From an uncultured Lachnospiraceae bacterium (lineage in GTDB: Bacteria; Bacillota; Clostridia; Lachnospirales; Lachnospiraceae), in assembly GCA_902783305.1 (NCBI GenBank), contig CACZQU010000137.1:1-18743 (forward strand): a DNA stretch of 18,743 nucleotides, in the 5' to 3' direction. Position numbers and translations under genes: made by a program. Positions 1-6,670 of this stretch are shown here, piece after piece (position 1 is the first letter of the stretch; each line of letters opens with the position of its first letter). The notes below the pieces were generated by a model. It was not told the origin of the DNA and ran no database searches. It worked only from the letters and a program-made list of their open reading frames with translations.

Positions 1-14
1 ACGAATATAGGGGC

Positions 15-75
15 GTGCAAAGAATCCATCGCTCCACTTGCGAGCAAGCTCGCAGTGGAGCATGGCTTTTTGCAC
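15..75. repeat. Long imperfect hairpin (61 nt)
   Basis: Nested complementary arms are directly visible: GTGCAAA (15-21) with TTTGCAC (69-75), CCAT (26-29) with ATGG (62-65), GCTCCACT (31-38) with AGTGGAGC (54-61), and GCGAGC (40-45) with GCTCGC (48-53), closed by a 2-nt AA turn. Only a few bases are unpaired. The T-run at 67-71 lies inside the outer arm, so this is not a clean intrinsic terminator. It could be the end of a mobile or REP-like element, or the terminator of a gene left of the window. Confidence 0.6.
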
Positions 76-150
76 TGGAGTCATTCAATTATGAAATGCA
101 ATGTAGGTTATTGTTCAGAATGAAATACAAAACAATGATGTAGAAAATGG

Positions 151-202
151 AAAAGCCTTATTCCATCTAGCGGAAAAATCCGGTGAGAAGAATAAGGCTT
201 TT
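151..202. terminator. Bidirectional terminator-like hairpin
   Basis: The 13-bp arms AAAAGCCTTATTC (151-163) and GAATAAGGCTTTT (190-202) are perfectly complementary. A small nested hairpin, CGGA-AAAA-TCCG (171-182), lies inside. Each strand reads out through a T-rich arm, which fits a terminator usable from both sides. It lies about 170 bp past the stop of the minus-strand SH3 gene and may end that transcript. Confidence 0.5.
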
Positions 203-370
203 CAAAATCTGATTGATATAAGATCATCAAAAATTGTCTATGACAGAAAGAAAACATATTTCTGATGGTGTAGATAACTGTATATCCACTGCTCGATCAA
301 AGAAAGAACTTGTGACGGAAATCGTTCATTACCTGATTGGATAATGGATGGAGAATGGAATATAAAAATA

Positions 371-655
371 TTACAGGACGGTAATATAATCCGAATTGAC
401 CCATCCATTACTGTTGGCATAAGATGCCCAGATATAATTGCCATTCCATTTGTTCATATTGACTTTGAACATTTCACCATTATAGATTGCTGAAATCTCG
501 TTTGATTCATCATATGCGGGTCTTGAACGAAGAGCGAGATATCCGGTTCTTACACAGGGTGTAGCTGTACGCCACAATCCATTTGCATTCCTGCCATCAT
601 TTCCTCCGGAAACATTATTTAATTCCTGATCGTTAATCTTCTCTATGCTTTCCAT
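371..655 (-). CDS. Double-glycine leader peptide fused to an SH3-type domain
   Basis: 94 residues. Residues 1-18 form a typical class II bacteriocin/microcin-type leader: charged start, then INDQELNNVSGG ending in Gly17-Gly18. From known families, such leaders are cleaved after GG by the C39 peptidase domain of a dedicated ABC exporter. The remainder (about 35-94) resembles a bacterial SH3 (SH3_3) fold, with LALRSRP near the start, NGNYIWA in the middle and NGWVNSDYITVL at the end. This suggests a secreted cell-wall- or peptide-binding protein rather than a pore-forming bacteriocin; that is inference. The start is supported by AAGGAGAG with 7-nt spacing. No exporter or immunity gene is in view, so the transporter must be encoded elsewhere. 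Transcription runs away from parA. Confidence 0.8.
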   Translation of the reverse strand: MESIEKINDQELNNVSGGNDGRNANGLWRTATPCVRTGYLALRSRPAYDESNEISAIYNGEMFKVNMNKWNGNYIWASYANSNGWVNSDYITVL

Positions 656-891
656 ATTTACTCTCCTTTTCTGCTTTTCTGTGTTTTCATTTTATTATTT
701 CATGATGGATATACTATATCATAACATAAATCACAGAACTATCATACTCTAAAATATAAATAAATTTAATTCTGATCAGTTGGTATTCCTGGCTTGAGCT
801 TTTCCCATATTCGATGTGAATAGTACAGTGTCAATGGTTATCTACAGGCGTCCGTTCTTAATGAGTTTTATTTCTTTCTTACTATAAAAAT
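656..891. other. AT-rich intergenic region, nothing firm
   Basis: This lies between the divergent SH3 gene and the parS array. It must hold the SH3 promoter, but no -35/-10 pair with good spacing stands out on the minus strand. One near-consensus DnaA box, TTATCTACA (838-846, one mismatch to TTATCCACA), is present alone, which is not enough to call an origin. Confidence 0.4.
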
Positions 892-907
892 TGTTTCACG
901 TGAAACG
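892..907. promoter_or_regulatory. parS: parS site 1 (15/16)
   Basis: TGTTTCACGTGAAACG, one mismatch at the last base of the 16-bp palindrome. First unit of the array. Confidence 0.85.
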
Positions 908-963
908 TATAATCATAATGAAAATAGTTTTCCTAAAAGAAATCTAAAATGGACGAAAGAATA

Positions 964-979
964 TGTTTCACGTGAAACA
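964..979. promoter_or_regulatory. parS: parS site 2 (16/16)
   Basis: TGTTTCACGTGAAACA, a perfect palindromic ParB site. It lies 72 bp (two array periods) from the first intact site. Confidence 0.95.
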
Positions 980-1075
980 AAATCTAAAAATGAAAAGAGA
1001 ATACTTATCATCAACCCAACTCACCTTGAAATAGAAAATGATGACTATGAAAAAAACGTGATACGAGAAAGAGAG

Positions 1076-1091
1076 TGTTTCACGTGAAACA
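1076..1091. promoter_or_regulatory. parS: parS site 3 (16/16)
   Basis: Perfect TGTTTCACGTGAAACA, three periods (112 bp) from the previous intact site. It is followed by a loose half-site GTGAAACG at 1096-1103. Confidence 0.95.
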
Positions 1092-1113
1092 TAATGTGAA
1101 ACGAAAAAGAGAA

Positions 1114-1129
1114 TGTTTCACGTGAAACA
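1114..1129. promoter_or_regulatory. parS: parS site 4 (16/16)
   Basis: Perfect site one period (38 bp) from the previous one. This is the only pair of adjacent intact units. Confidence 0.95.
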
Positions 1130-1189
1130 AGATAGGAAGTGGCAAAGAGAATGCTTACCGTTAAACAAAATGCAAAGAGTAAAAGAGAA

Positions 1190-1205
1190 TGTTTCACGTG
1201 AAACA
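1190..1205. promoter_or_regulatory. parS: parS site 5 (16/16)
   Basis: Perfect site two periods (76 bp) from the previous intact one. The decayed unit TGCTTACCGTTAAACA (1152-1167) lies between them. Confidence 0.95.
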
Positions 1206-1301
1206 AAATGCGAAGCAAAAAGAGAACGCTTTACATGGAATTTAACCCGAAGTAGAAAGAAAATGAGTCATGTGGAAGCATAGTCCGAAGAAAAAAGAAA
1301 A

Positions 1302-1317
1302 TGTTTCACGTGAAACA
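1302..1317. promoter_or_regulatory. parS: parS site 6 (16/16)
   Basis: Perfect site and last unit of the array, three periods (112 bp) from the previous intact one. It ends about 25 bp before the extended -10 proposed for parA, so bound ParB could repress or modulate parAB transcription. Confidence 0.95.
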
Positions 1318-1341
1318 TATATAGATTGTCAATCAGATTCA

Positions 1342-1350
1342 TGATATAAT
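1342..1350 (+). promoter_or_regulatory. Extended -10 promoter candidate for parAB
   Basis: TGATATAAT is a consensus -10 (TATAAT, 1345-1350) preceded by the TG of an extended -10. No good -35 stands at the usual distance (TTGTCA at 1326 is only 13 bp away). A start here gives a leader of about 250 nt before parA. Confidence 0.45.
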
Positions 1351-1609
1351 AACGAAGATTAAATGGAAGTAGAGATTAATGAATGTGTTCCAAAAAGGTC
1401 TGTTGTGTTCTTTTACCACTGATTCTCATAATCTGAAAACACAGTTGGCAGCAGTATCTACGGGAGCTGCTTTGATCGTCCGAAAATCAGGGTCTTATAA
1501 AATTCCAATGATCCAGTCGTTGACCAACATTGCAATATGTACTGGAGTTAATCATAGGATGAGTGGTACGGAACAGAGATCTTTTGGTATGATAAAGGAG
1601 GAATGTCTT

Positions 1610-2377
1610 TTGGGAAAAGTGATTGCAATCGCAAACCAGAAGGGAGGAGTTGGAAAGTCAACATCTTCAATCAATCTATCTGCGTGTCTTGCTGAAAAAG
1701 GAAAAAAAGTACTTGCTATTGATCTGGATCCCCAGGGAAACACGACAAGTGGTTTTGGTATAGATAAGAACAGTTGTGAGGTAACAATTTATGAACTTCT
1801 CCTTGGGGATTCTGAAATTAATTCGGCAATAATTCATGATGTTTTTGAACATCTTGATGTCATTTCATCCAACGCCGATCTGGCCGGAGCAGAAATTGAG
1901 CTGGTAGGAATAGATGACAGAGAATATCTCCTCAAAAATATCATTGATCCCGTAAAATCGGAATATGATTATATCATTCTGGACTGTCCTCCGTCCCTCA
2001 ATATGCTTACGATCAACGCAATGACCGCAGCAGATTCCATTCTGGTTCCCATCCAATGTGAATACTATGCACTGGAAGGCCTTTCCCAGTTGATTCATAC
2101 TATCGACCTGGTAAAAGAAAGGCTGAATGAACACATTCAGATAGAGGGAGTCGTATTTACCATGTTCGATGGGAGGACAAATCTATCTATGCAGGTTGTT
2201 CAGAATGTAAAGGAAAATCTGGACTGTAATATTTTTAAGACCATTATCCCGAGAAATGTAAGATTGGCCGAAGCGCCAAGCTATGGAATTCCGATTAATG
2301 AATATGATTCAAGATCCGCCGGGGCGGAGAGCTACAGAAAGTTGGCTAATGAAATAATAGGGAAGGAAAATAAATAA
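1610..2377 (+). CDS. parA: Chromosome partitioning ATPase ParA (Soj)
   Basis: 255 residues, the normal length for Soj-type ParA. It binds DNA as an ATP dimer, and ParB on parS stimulates its hydrolysis to move or position the origin; in Bacillus, Soj also acts on DnaA. Visible motifs are the deviant Walker A KGGVGKST at 11-18 (signature Lys11, P-loop Lys16), LDPQGN around Asp40, and Walker B ILDCPPS around Asp125, with the typical CEYYALEGLSQL and IPRNVRLAEAPSYG segments. The start is the TTG at 1610, preceded by AAAGGAGG with 8-nt spacing, giving a start MGKVIAIANQKGG that lines up with B. subtilis Soj. The frame is open upstream to an ATG at 1379 (77 extra codons), but that ATG has a weak ribosome site and the extension resembles nothing. 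It overlaps parB by one base. Confidence 0.95.
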   Translation: MGKVIAIANQKGGVGKSTSSINLSACLAEKGKKVLAIDLDPQGNTTSGFGIDKNSCEVTIYELLLGDSEINSAIIHDVFEHLDVISSNADLAGAEIELVGIDDREYLLKNIIDPVKSEYDYIILDCPPSLNMLTINAMTAADSILVPIQCEYYALEGLSQLIHTIDLVKERLNEHIQIEGVVFTMFDGRTNLSMQVVQNVKENLDCNIFKTIIPRNVRLAEAPSYGIPINEYDSRSAGAESYRKLANEIIGKENK

Positions 2378-3417
2378 TGGCGGTTCAGAGAAGAGGTTTG
2401 GGAAAAGGATTGGATTCCATGATCCCAAATAAAAAGAAAGTGATAAGCCAGGAATCAGATCGACAGCAGTCGGAAGAGAAAAACCAAAATGCAGATTCTC
2501 AGAATGTTTCACGTGAAACATCCACGGATGAAACAGACTCATTACATCAGGAATCCGCTGAAATCAGAACGGCAGGAAAATCGGAACCGGAATCAGATAC
2601 TGCAGATGAATTATCAGAGAAACAAATCGTGCATGTTCGAATATCAAAGATAGAACCAAACAAGAGCCAGCCTCGAAAACAGTTCAATGAAGATGCTTTA
2701 CAGGAACTCGCGGATTCAATTTCCCGATATGGTGTTATACAGCCATTGCTGGTGTATAACAGACAGTCATATTATGAAATAATAGCCGGTGAACGAAGAT
2801 GGCGGGCAGCAAAACTGGCGGGGTTGAAGGAAGTTCCGGTAATCATAAAGAACTATTCTGAAAGAGAAAAAGTGGAAGTATCTTTGATTGAAAACATACA
2901 ACGGGAAAATCTGAATCCGATTGAGGAAGCGAAAGCTTACAGGAGATTGACAGAAGAGTTTGGATTAAAGCAGGATGAGCTGGCTGAAAGTGTATCAAAG
3001 AGCCGGACAGCCATTACAAATTCAATGCGCCTGTTAAAGCTGACAGACGAAGTCCAGAAAATGGTGGAAAGCGAAATGATTTCATCCGGTCATGCACGTG
3101 CCCTGCTGGCCATAGAGAATCCTGAAACACAGAAATCAGCCGCGATAAAGGTGTTTGATGAAAAACTCAGCGTACGGGATACAGAACGTCTTGTCAAAAA
3201 ACTGATGTCACAATCGGTAAAGCCGGTGGAAAGATTCAGAGACACTTCTCAGGATGCAGTTTATGAATCCATTGAGGAGAGACTGAAAATGATCATCGGT
3301 ACAAAAGTGGCGATACAGAGAAAAAAGGACAATAAAGGAAAAATTGAAATCGAATACTACTCTCATGATGATTTTGAACGAATCATCGATCTTCTGAATT
3401 CGATCAATGAACGATAA
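2377..3417 (+). CDS. parB: Chromosome partitioning protein ParB (Spo0J)
   Basis: 346 residues, longer than B. subtilis Spo0J (282) because of an extended acidic linker. It is a CTP-dependent DNA clamp that loads on parS and recruits ParA and SMC. Residues 7-16 (GLGKGLDSMI) are the N-terminal ParA-activating motif. Residues 22-80 are a low-complexity Glu/Ser/Asp-rich linker. The CTP-binding fold includes GERRWRA (138-144) and ENIQRENL (172-179). A helix-turn-helix follows (LKQDELAESVSKSRTAITNSMRL region), and the C-terminus is the dimerisation domain. Residues 43-48, NVSRET, are encoded by an intact parS site. The ATG overlaps the parA stop (TAATG), so the two genes are translationally coupled. 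Confidence 0.95.
   Translation: MAVQRRGLGKGLDSMIPNKKKVISQESDRQQSEEKNQNADSQNVSRETSTDETDSLHQESAEIRTAGKSEPESDTADELSEKQIVHVRISKIEPNKSQPRKQFNEDALQELADSISRYGVIQPLLVYNRQSYYEIIAGERRWRAAKLAGLKEVPVIIKNYSEREKVEVSLIENIQRENLNPIEEAKAYRRLTEEFGLKQDELAESVSKSRTAITNSMRLLKLTDEVQKMVESEMISSGHARALLAIENPETQKSAAIKVFDEKLSVRDTERLVKKLMSQSVKPVERFRDTSQDAVYESIEERLKMIIGTKVAIQRKKDNKGKIEIEYYSHDDFERIIDLLNSINER
2505..2520. promoter_or_regulatory. parS: parS site 7, inside parB (16/16)
   Basis: Perfect TGTTTCACGTGAAACA within the linker-coding part of parB, read as Asn-Val-Ser-Arg-Glu-Thr. B. subtilis also has a parS inside spo0J, so the placement is conserved in kind. Confidence 0.95.
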
Positions 3418-3576
3418 GACTCCAAAGCAAAATTAAACTATTCGGGAAACCGTACAGTCATAAACTCTTTCATATTTACGGAGGAAGGAGCACAGGCTGT
3501 ATCATCGTAGAAGAAATCCGTCTGTCACTGGCGGTGACAGCATCTGTGAAAGATAATGAACAAGGGGAGATTGTGA

Positions 3577-4074
3577 ATGGAATATTTGTTTGGAGGATTT
3601 GGGGAGCAATATGGATTATTAACGATTGTGATGATTATACTGCTGATTTACGTGATTTTTCGTACGATCAGCTACAGTGTTCGAATCAGCAGACTGGAAA
3701 GAAAATACAAAGCATTTATGAAGGGCAGCGATGCAAGTTCACTTGAAAAAGCTTTTTTACGAAAACTGGACCAGATCGATAAATTATTCGAAGCAAAACA
3801 AAATCATGATCAGCAGATCCAGACATTGTTTCAGAATGTAGGAATGATGTATAGCAAGTATGGCGTGGAAAAATATGATGCTTTTGATGATGTGGGCGGA
3901 AAACTCAGCTTTGCTCTGGCTTTGTTAAATAAAGAAAACAGTGGATTGATTCTGAATGCGGTCCACAGTAAGGATAATTGTTTTCTGTATCTGAAGGAAA
4001 TTGTAAATGGTGAATCCTATGTAATGCTTAGCCAGGAGGAAGTGGAGGCATTGAGAAAAGCTGTCAACTACTGA
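3577..4074 (+). CDS. DUF4446 family membrane-anchored protein
   Basis: 165 residues with one N-terminal transmembrane helix (about 13-31, LLTIVMIILLIYVIF), a charged coiled-coil-like stretch (38-85) and the conserved core KYGVEKYDAFDDVGGKLSFALALL (94-117, key residues GVEKYDAFDD), the hallmark of Pfam DUF4446. The function is unknown. The family commonly follows parB in Firmicutes, which suggests but does not prove a link to origin or chromosome biology. Start: ATG preceded by GGGGAG with normal spacing. A 7-bp hairpin (3522-3540) without a T-tract lies in the 159-nt gap after parB. Confidence 0.85.
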   Translation: MEYLFGGFGEQYGLLTIVMIILLIYVIFRTISYSVRISRLERKYKAFMKGSDASSLEKAFLRKLDQIDKLFEAKQNHDQQIQTLFQNVGMMYSKYGVEKYDAFDDVGGKLSFALALLNKENSGLILNAVHSKDNCFLYLKEIVNGESYVMLSQEEVEALRKAVNY

Positions 4075-4137
4075 TCATAGATTAGAAAAAAAGATCCATG
4101 AATATAAAAAGGACAGTAATGAAAAACAGGAGGCACC

Positions 4138-4209
4138 TTGGATAAATACTTGATTTCGAAGACAAAAAATAGTACACTTTGCTTCGTAATATTAAACGAA
4201 TGCAGATAA
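4138..4209 (+). CDS. Possible 23-residue leader ORF before serS
   Basis: A TTG at 4138 follows AGGAGG (4128-4133) by only 4 nt and opens a 23-codon frame (MDKYLISKTKNSTLCFVIL...) that ends 21 nt before the serS start. It contains three serines but no run of serine codons, so attenuation by serine supply is not evident. It may be chance or a small leader peptide. Confidence 0.2.
   Translation: MDKYLISKTKNSTLCFVILNECR
4150..4178 (+). promoter_or_regulatory. Weak sigma-A promoter candidate for serS
   Basis: TTGATT (4150-4155), a 17-bp spacer and TACACT (4173-4178). Each box matches the consensus at 4 of 6 positions. No T-box riboswitch is seen; the gap from the DUF4446 stop to serS is only 156 nt. 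Confidence 0.35.
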
Positions 4210-4230
4210 GAATCTAAGGAGGATAAAGCT

Positions 4231-5517
4231 ATGCTTGATATCAGATTTGTCAGAGAGAATCCCGATCTGGTAAAACAGAATATAAAGAATAAATTTCAGT
4301 TTGAGAAGCTGGAACTGGTAGATAAAGTCATTGAACTTGACAAAGAGAACAGGGAAATCAAGCAGGAAGTAGAAGCGCTGCGCGCGGAAAGAAATAAAGT
4401 ATCGAAAGAAATCGGTGGTCTGAAGGCTGCAGGGAAGCTGGAGGAAATGGCAGAAGTGAAAAAGCGGATTTCCAGCATGGGAGGCCGTATTGATGAACTG
4501 ACTGCAAGGGAAAGAACTGTAGAGGAAGAAATCCTCAGAATAATGATGATCATTCCGAACATCATTGATCCCAGTGTCCCCATCGGGAAGGATGACAGTG
4601 AAAATGTAGAAGTAGAGAGATTCGGGGAGCCTTTTGTACCCGATTTTCCGATTCCGTATCACACAGATATCATGAAATCCTTTGACGGGATTGATCTGGA
4701 TTCGGCAGGTAAGGTTGCCGGCAGCGGCTTCTATTATCTGATGGGAGACATCGCGCGTCTTCATTCCGCGGTAATATCCTATGCCCGGGATTTCATGATC
4801 GACAGAGGTTTTACGTATTGTGTGCCTCCGTTTATGATTCATGGCAATGTTGTCAATGGCGTGATGAGCTTTGCCGAGATGGATGCGATGATGTATAAGA
4901 TCGAAGGCGAAGATCTTTACCTGATTGGTACCAGTGAGCATTCCATGATCGGAAAATTTATTGATACTATTCTTCCGGAGGAAGAATTGCCGAAGACATT
5001 GACCAGTTATTCTCCCTGCTTCAGAAAAGAGAAAGGCTCCCACGGAATTGAGGAAAGAGGCGTATACCGGATCCATCAGTTTGAAAAGCAGGAAATGATT
5101 GTTGTCTGTAAACCGGAAGACAGCCCGATGTGGTTCGATAAATTGTGGAAAAACACGGTAGATCTGTTCAGGTCTATGGACATTCCGGTGAGAACCCTGG
5201 AGTGCTGTTCCGGAGATCTGGCTGATCTGAAAGTGAAGTCTGTGGACGTGGAAGCCTGGTCTCCCAGACAGCAGAAATATTTTGAAGTGGGAAGCTGCTC
5301 GAATCTTGGGGATGCGCAGGCAAGGAGACTGAAAATCCGTGTCAATGGAGAAGACGGAAAGAAATACCTCGCTCATACCTTGAATAATACGGTTGTGGCT
5401 CCGCCGAGAATGCTGATCGCATTCCTGGAGAACAATCTGAATGCGGATGGCTCGGTCAGGATTCCTGAAGTACTGCGTCCATATATGGGGGGAATGGAAG
5501 TCATCCGGAAAAAATGA
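4231..5517 (+). CDS. serS: Seryl-tRNA synthetase
   Basis: 428 residues, the usual length. It charges tRNA-Ser (and tRNA-Sec) with serine in the cytoplasm. Residues about 27-105 form the long antiparallel coiled-coil arm that contacts the tRNA variable arm (ELDKENREIKQEVEALRAER and following). The class II core shows motif 2 at SPCFRKEKG (261-269) with RIHQFEKQE just after it, and motif 3 at VVAPPRMLIAFLE with Pro391-Pro392-Arg393. The start has AAGGAGG (4215-4221) at 9-nt spacing. The stop overlaps the next gene's ATG (ATGA, 5514-5517), so DUF3881 is probably co-translated. Confidence 0.96.
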   Translation: MLDIRFVRENPDLVKQNIKNKFQFEKLELVDKVIELDKENREIKQEVEALRAERNKVSKEIGGLKAAGKLEEMAEVKKRISSMGGRIDELTARERTVEEEILRIMMIIPNIIDPSVPIGKDDSENVEVERFGEPFVPDFPIPYHTDIMKSFDGIDLDSAGKVAGSGFYYLMGDIARLHSAVISYARDFMIDRGFTYCVPPFMIHGNVVNGVMSFAEMDAMMYKIEGEDLYLIGTSEHSMIGKFIDTILPEEELPKTLTSYSPCFRKEKGSHGIEERGVYRIHQFEKQEMIVVCKPEDSPMWFDKLWKNTVDLFRSMDIPVRTLECCSGDLADLKVKSVDVEAWSPRQQKYFEVGSCSNLGDAQARRLKIRVNGEDGKKYLAHTLNNTVVAPPRMLIAFLENNLNADGSVRIPEVLRPYMGGMEVIRKK

Positions 5518-6428
5518 GAACTCAGCAGCTGCAGGAGGGAACAACAGCTTTGCATACATACTTAAAATCGGTTGGTTTCTCGGAAATAAAAAAGAGAAAA
5601 CAATTGCGGGAAATTCTGCGGGATGTTATCGAAAACCATGATGAGATAACCCTGGTCGAGGAATATGAAGACGGTGTCTTCGCAGAATACAGTAAATATT
5701 ATAGTGAAGGCGTGGGAATCTCTGTCTGTGGCCAGATCGATGAATTCAACCGGTTTCAGGCTGACTATTATTATCCCTTTTTTCGTGCTAAGGGAACTAC
5801 CAGTACGGAACCGGTTACCGTAGAGAAGCATGCAGATAAAGATTCCTTTGCCGGATCTTGTGATGATTACCGGATTGGTGTGACATTGATCTTTTATATC
5901 CAGAAGCCGGCTGAATACATGAAGAGGTTTTACCAGAAAAGGAAGGAGCCTCAATGTCAGTCTCTGACCCTCACAGGTCTTGTGAGGGAAGGCATGGTTC
6001 TGCTTCCGATAGAGAAGGATAAAGAAGCGGTAAAAGTGGAAAAGGAGATTTCCAAAACGCGGACGGATCTGATCAATGCGGCAAGGAACGGTGATGAGGA
6101 TGCCATGGAAAGTCTGACAATGGATGACATGGATACTTATTCCATGATTTCCGAACGAATCATAACGGATGACGTTTTTACCATTGTTGATACTTATTTC
6201 ATGCCTCATGGGATCGAATGTGATCAGTACAATATCATGGGTGAAATTGTCCGGCTGGAGTCCCAGAAAAATAAAGTGACCGGAGAAGAAATTCTTATTA
6301 TGACCCTGGACTGTAATGATATCCAGTTTGATATTTGTGTCAACCGCAGGGACTTGACAGGTGACCCTGTGGTAGGAAGACGATTCAAGGGTGTGGTTTT
6401 GCTTCAGGGCGAATTGCACTATACCTGA
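5514..6428 (+). CDS. DUF3881 family protein
   Basis: 304 residues from the ATG that overlaps the serS stop. I recognise it as DUF3881, a family of unknown function known mainly from Lachnospiraceae and found next to serS. No signal peptide or membrane segment is visible; it looks like a soluble cytoplasmic protein. Acidic tracts occur around 195-215 (NGDEDAMESLTMDDMD). The start is uncertain: the 5514 ATG has a poor ribosome site but an ATGA overlap, while an in-frame TTG at 5550 follows AGGAGGG (11-nt gap) and gives an N-terminus (M)HTYLKSVGF that fits the family start as I remember it. The shorter form (292 residues) may be the true one. Function should not be guessed beyond a possible link to translation. 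Confidence 0.82.
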   Translation: MRTQQLQEGTTALHTYLKSVGFSEIKKRKQLREILRDVIENHDEITLVEEYEDGVFAEYSKYYSEGVGISVCGQIDEFNRFQADYYYPFFRAKGTTSTEPVTVEKHADKDSFAGSCDDYRIGVTLIFYIQKPAEYMKRFYQKRKEPQCQSLTLTGLVREGMVLLPIEKDKEAVKVEKEISKTRTDLINAARNGDEDAMESLTMDDMDTYSMISERIITDDVFTIVDTYFMPHGIECDQYNIMGEIVRLESQKNKVTGEEILIMTLDCNDIQFDICVNRRDLTGDPVVGRRFKGVVLLQGELHYT

Positions 6429-6488
6429 TGGAATGATGATTTATCCGGTTTCGAAAAACGTGATTATTCCTGGACGAATCTCCCCTTT

Positions 6489-6521
6489 GCGCGGCGTTAC
6501 AATTAAAGCGTGAAAAGTAAC
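6489..6521 (+). repeat. Diverged copy of the dispersed intergenic repeat (copy D)
   Basis: GCGCGGCGTTACAATTAAAG then CGTGAAAAGTAAC lines up with copy B (GCGCGTGGCTTTACGG, TTAAT, CCGTGAATAGTAAC). Matches continue into GTAAAT and TGCTG further on. It lies 55 bp upstream of the glgA promoter. Confidence 0.45.
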
Positions 6522-6523
6522 GG

Positions 6524-6557
6524 AAAACAGAGAGAGGTAAATCCTTGCTGTTTTTTT
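6524..6557 (+). terminator. Weak intrinsic terminator candidate after DUF3881
   Basis: AAAACAG (6524-6530) pairs with CTGTTTT (6548-6554), with an inner AGG/CCT pairing, and the 3' arm runs into a stretch of seven T. The stem is AU-rich, so strength is doubtful. Confidence 0.4.
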
Positions 6558-6576
6558 ACTTCCATTATCAGAAAAA

Positions 6577-6604
6577 TTGTGATATGGTAATCATATGATA
6601 TATT
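6577..6604 (+). promoter_or_regulatory. Promoter candidate for glgA
   Basis: TTGTGA (6577-6582), a 16-bp spacer and TATATT (6599-6604). Downstream, TTCCGGGA (6614-6621) and TCCCGGAA (6636-6643) form a perfect 8-bp hairpin with a 14-nt loop in the leader, just before the ribosome site. Confidence 0.5.
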
Positions 6605-6670
6605 CGGCAGATATTCCGGGATACATGAGGGTCTGTCCCGGAAAGATACAGGATTCTCAGGAGGTGCGTT

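Larger units (their letters stand above)
1..370. other. Region without a supportable gene
   Basis: Apart from the two hairpins there is no convincing coding sequence. A plus-strand stretch open from 107 to the stop at about 266, and a 34-codon frame from 240 to 344, read somewhat like protein. Neither has a ribosome site or a recognisable family. They may be remnants of a decayed gene split by a frameshift. Confidence 0.4.
892..1317. repeat. parS: Tandem parS array, 12 units of about 37.5 bp
   Basis: Cores start at 892, 926, 964, 1002, 1039, 1076, 1114, 1152, 1190, 1227, 1264 and 1302, so spacing is 37-38 bp except for 34 bp at the first step. Units 1, 3, 6, 7, 9 and 12 have an intact core TGTTTCACGTGAAACA (unit 1 has G at the last base). 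Units 2, 4, 5, 8, 10 and 11 keep the spacing and, in most cases, the flank AAAGAGAA or AAAGAAAA just before the core, but the core has decayed to roughly 8-11 of 16 matches. parS is bound by ParB, which then spreads as a CTP-dependent clamp. The array lies directly upstream of parA-parB. Confidence 0.9.

Noticed and set aside
107..344. Two short plus-strand frames that read like a split protein remnant
   Set aside because: There is no ribosome site or recognisable family, and the first frame runs through the 13-bp hairpin arms. They are mentioned only as a possible decayed gene.
238..444. Minus-strand 68-residue frame downstream of the SH3 gene
   Set aside because: It overlaps the SH3 gene, has no ribosome site and does not resemble a protein family.
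838..846. DnaA box-like TTATCTACA suggesting oriC
   Set aside because: There is a single one-mismatch box with no cluster and no dnaA or dnaN nearby, so it is not enough to call an origin.
3522..3540. Hairpin CTGTCAC/GTGACAG after parB as a terminator
   Set aside because: There is no T-tract after the stem, and DUF4446 is probably transcribed together with parAB.
4075..4230. T-box riboswitch upstream of serS
   Set aside because: The gap is only 156 nt and no T-box-like sequence or antiterminator is visible.
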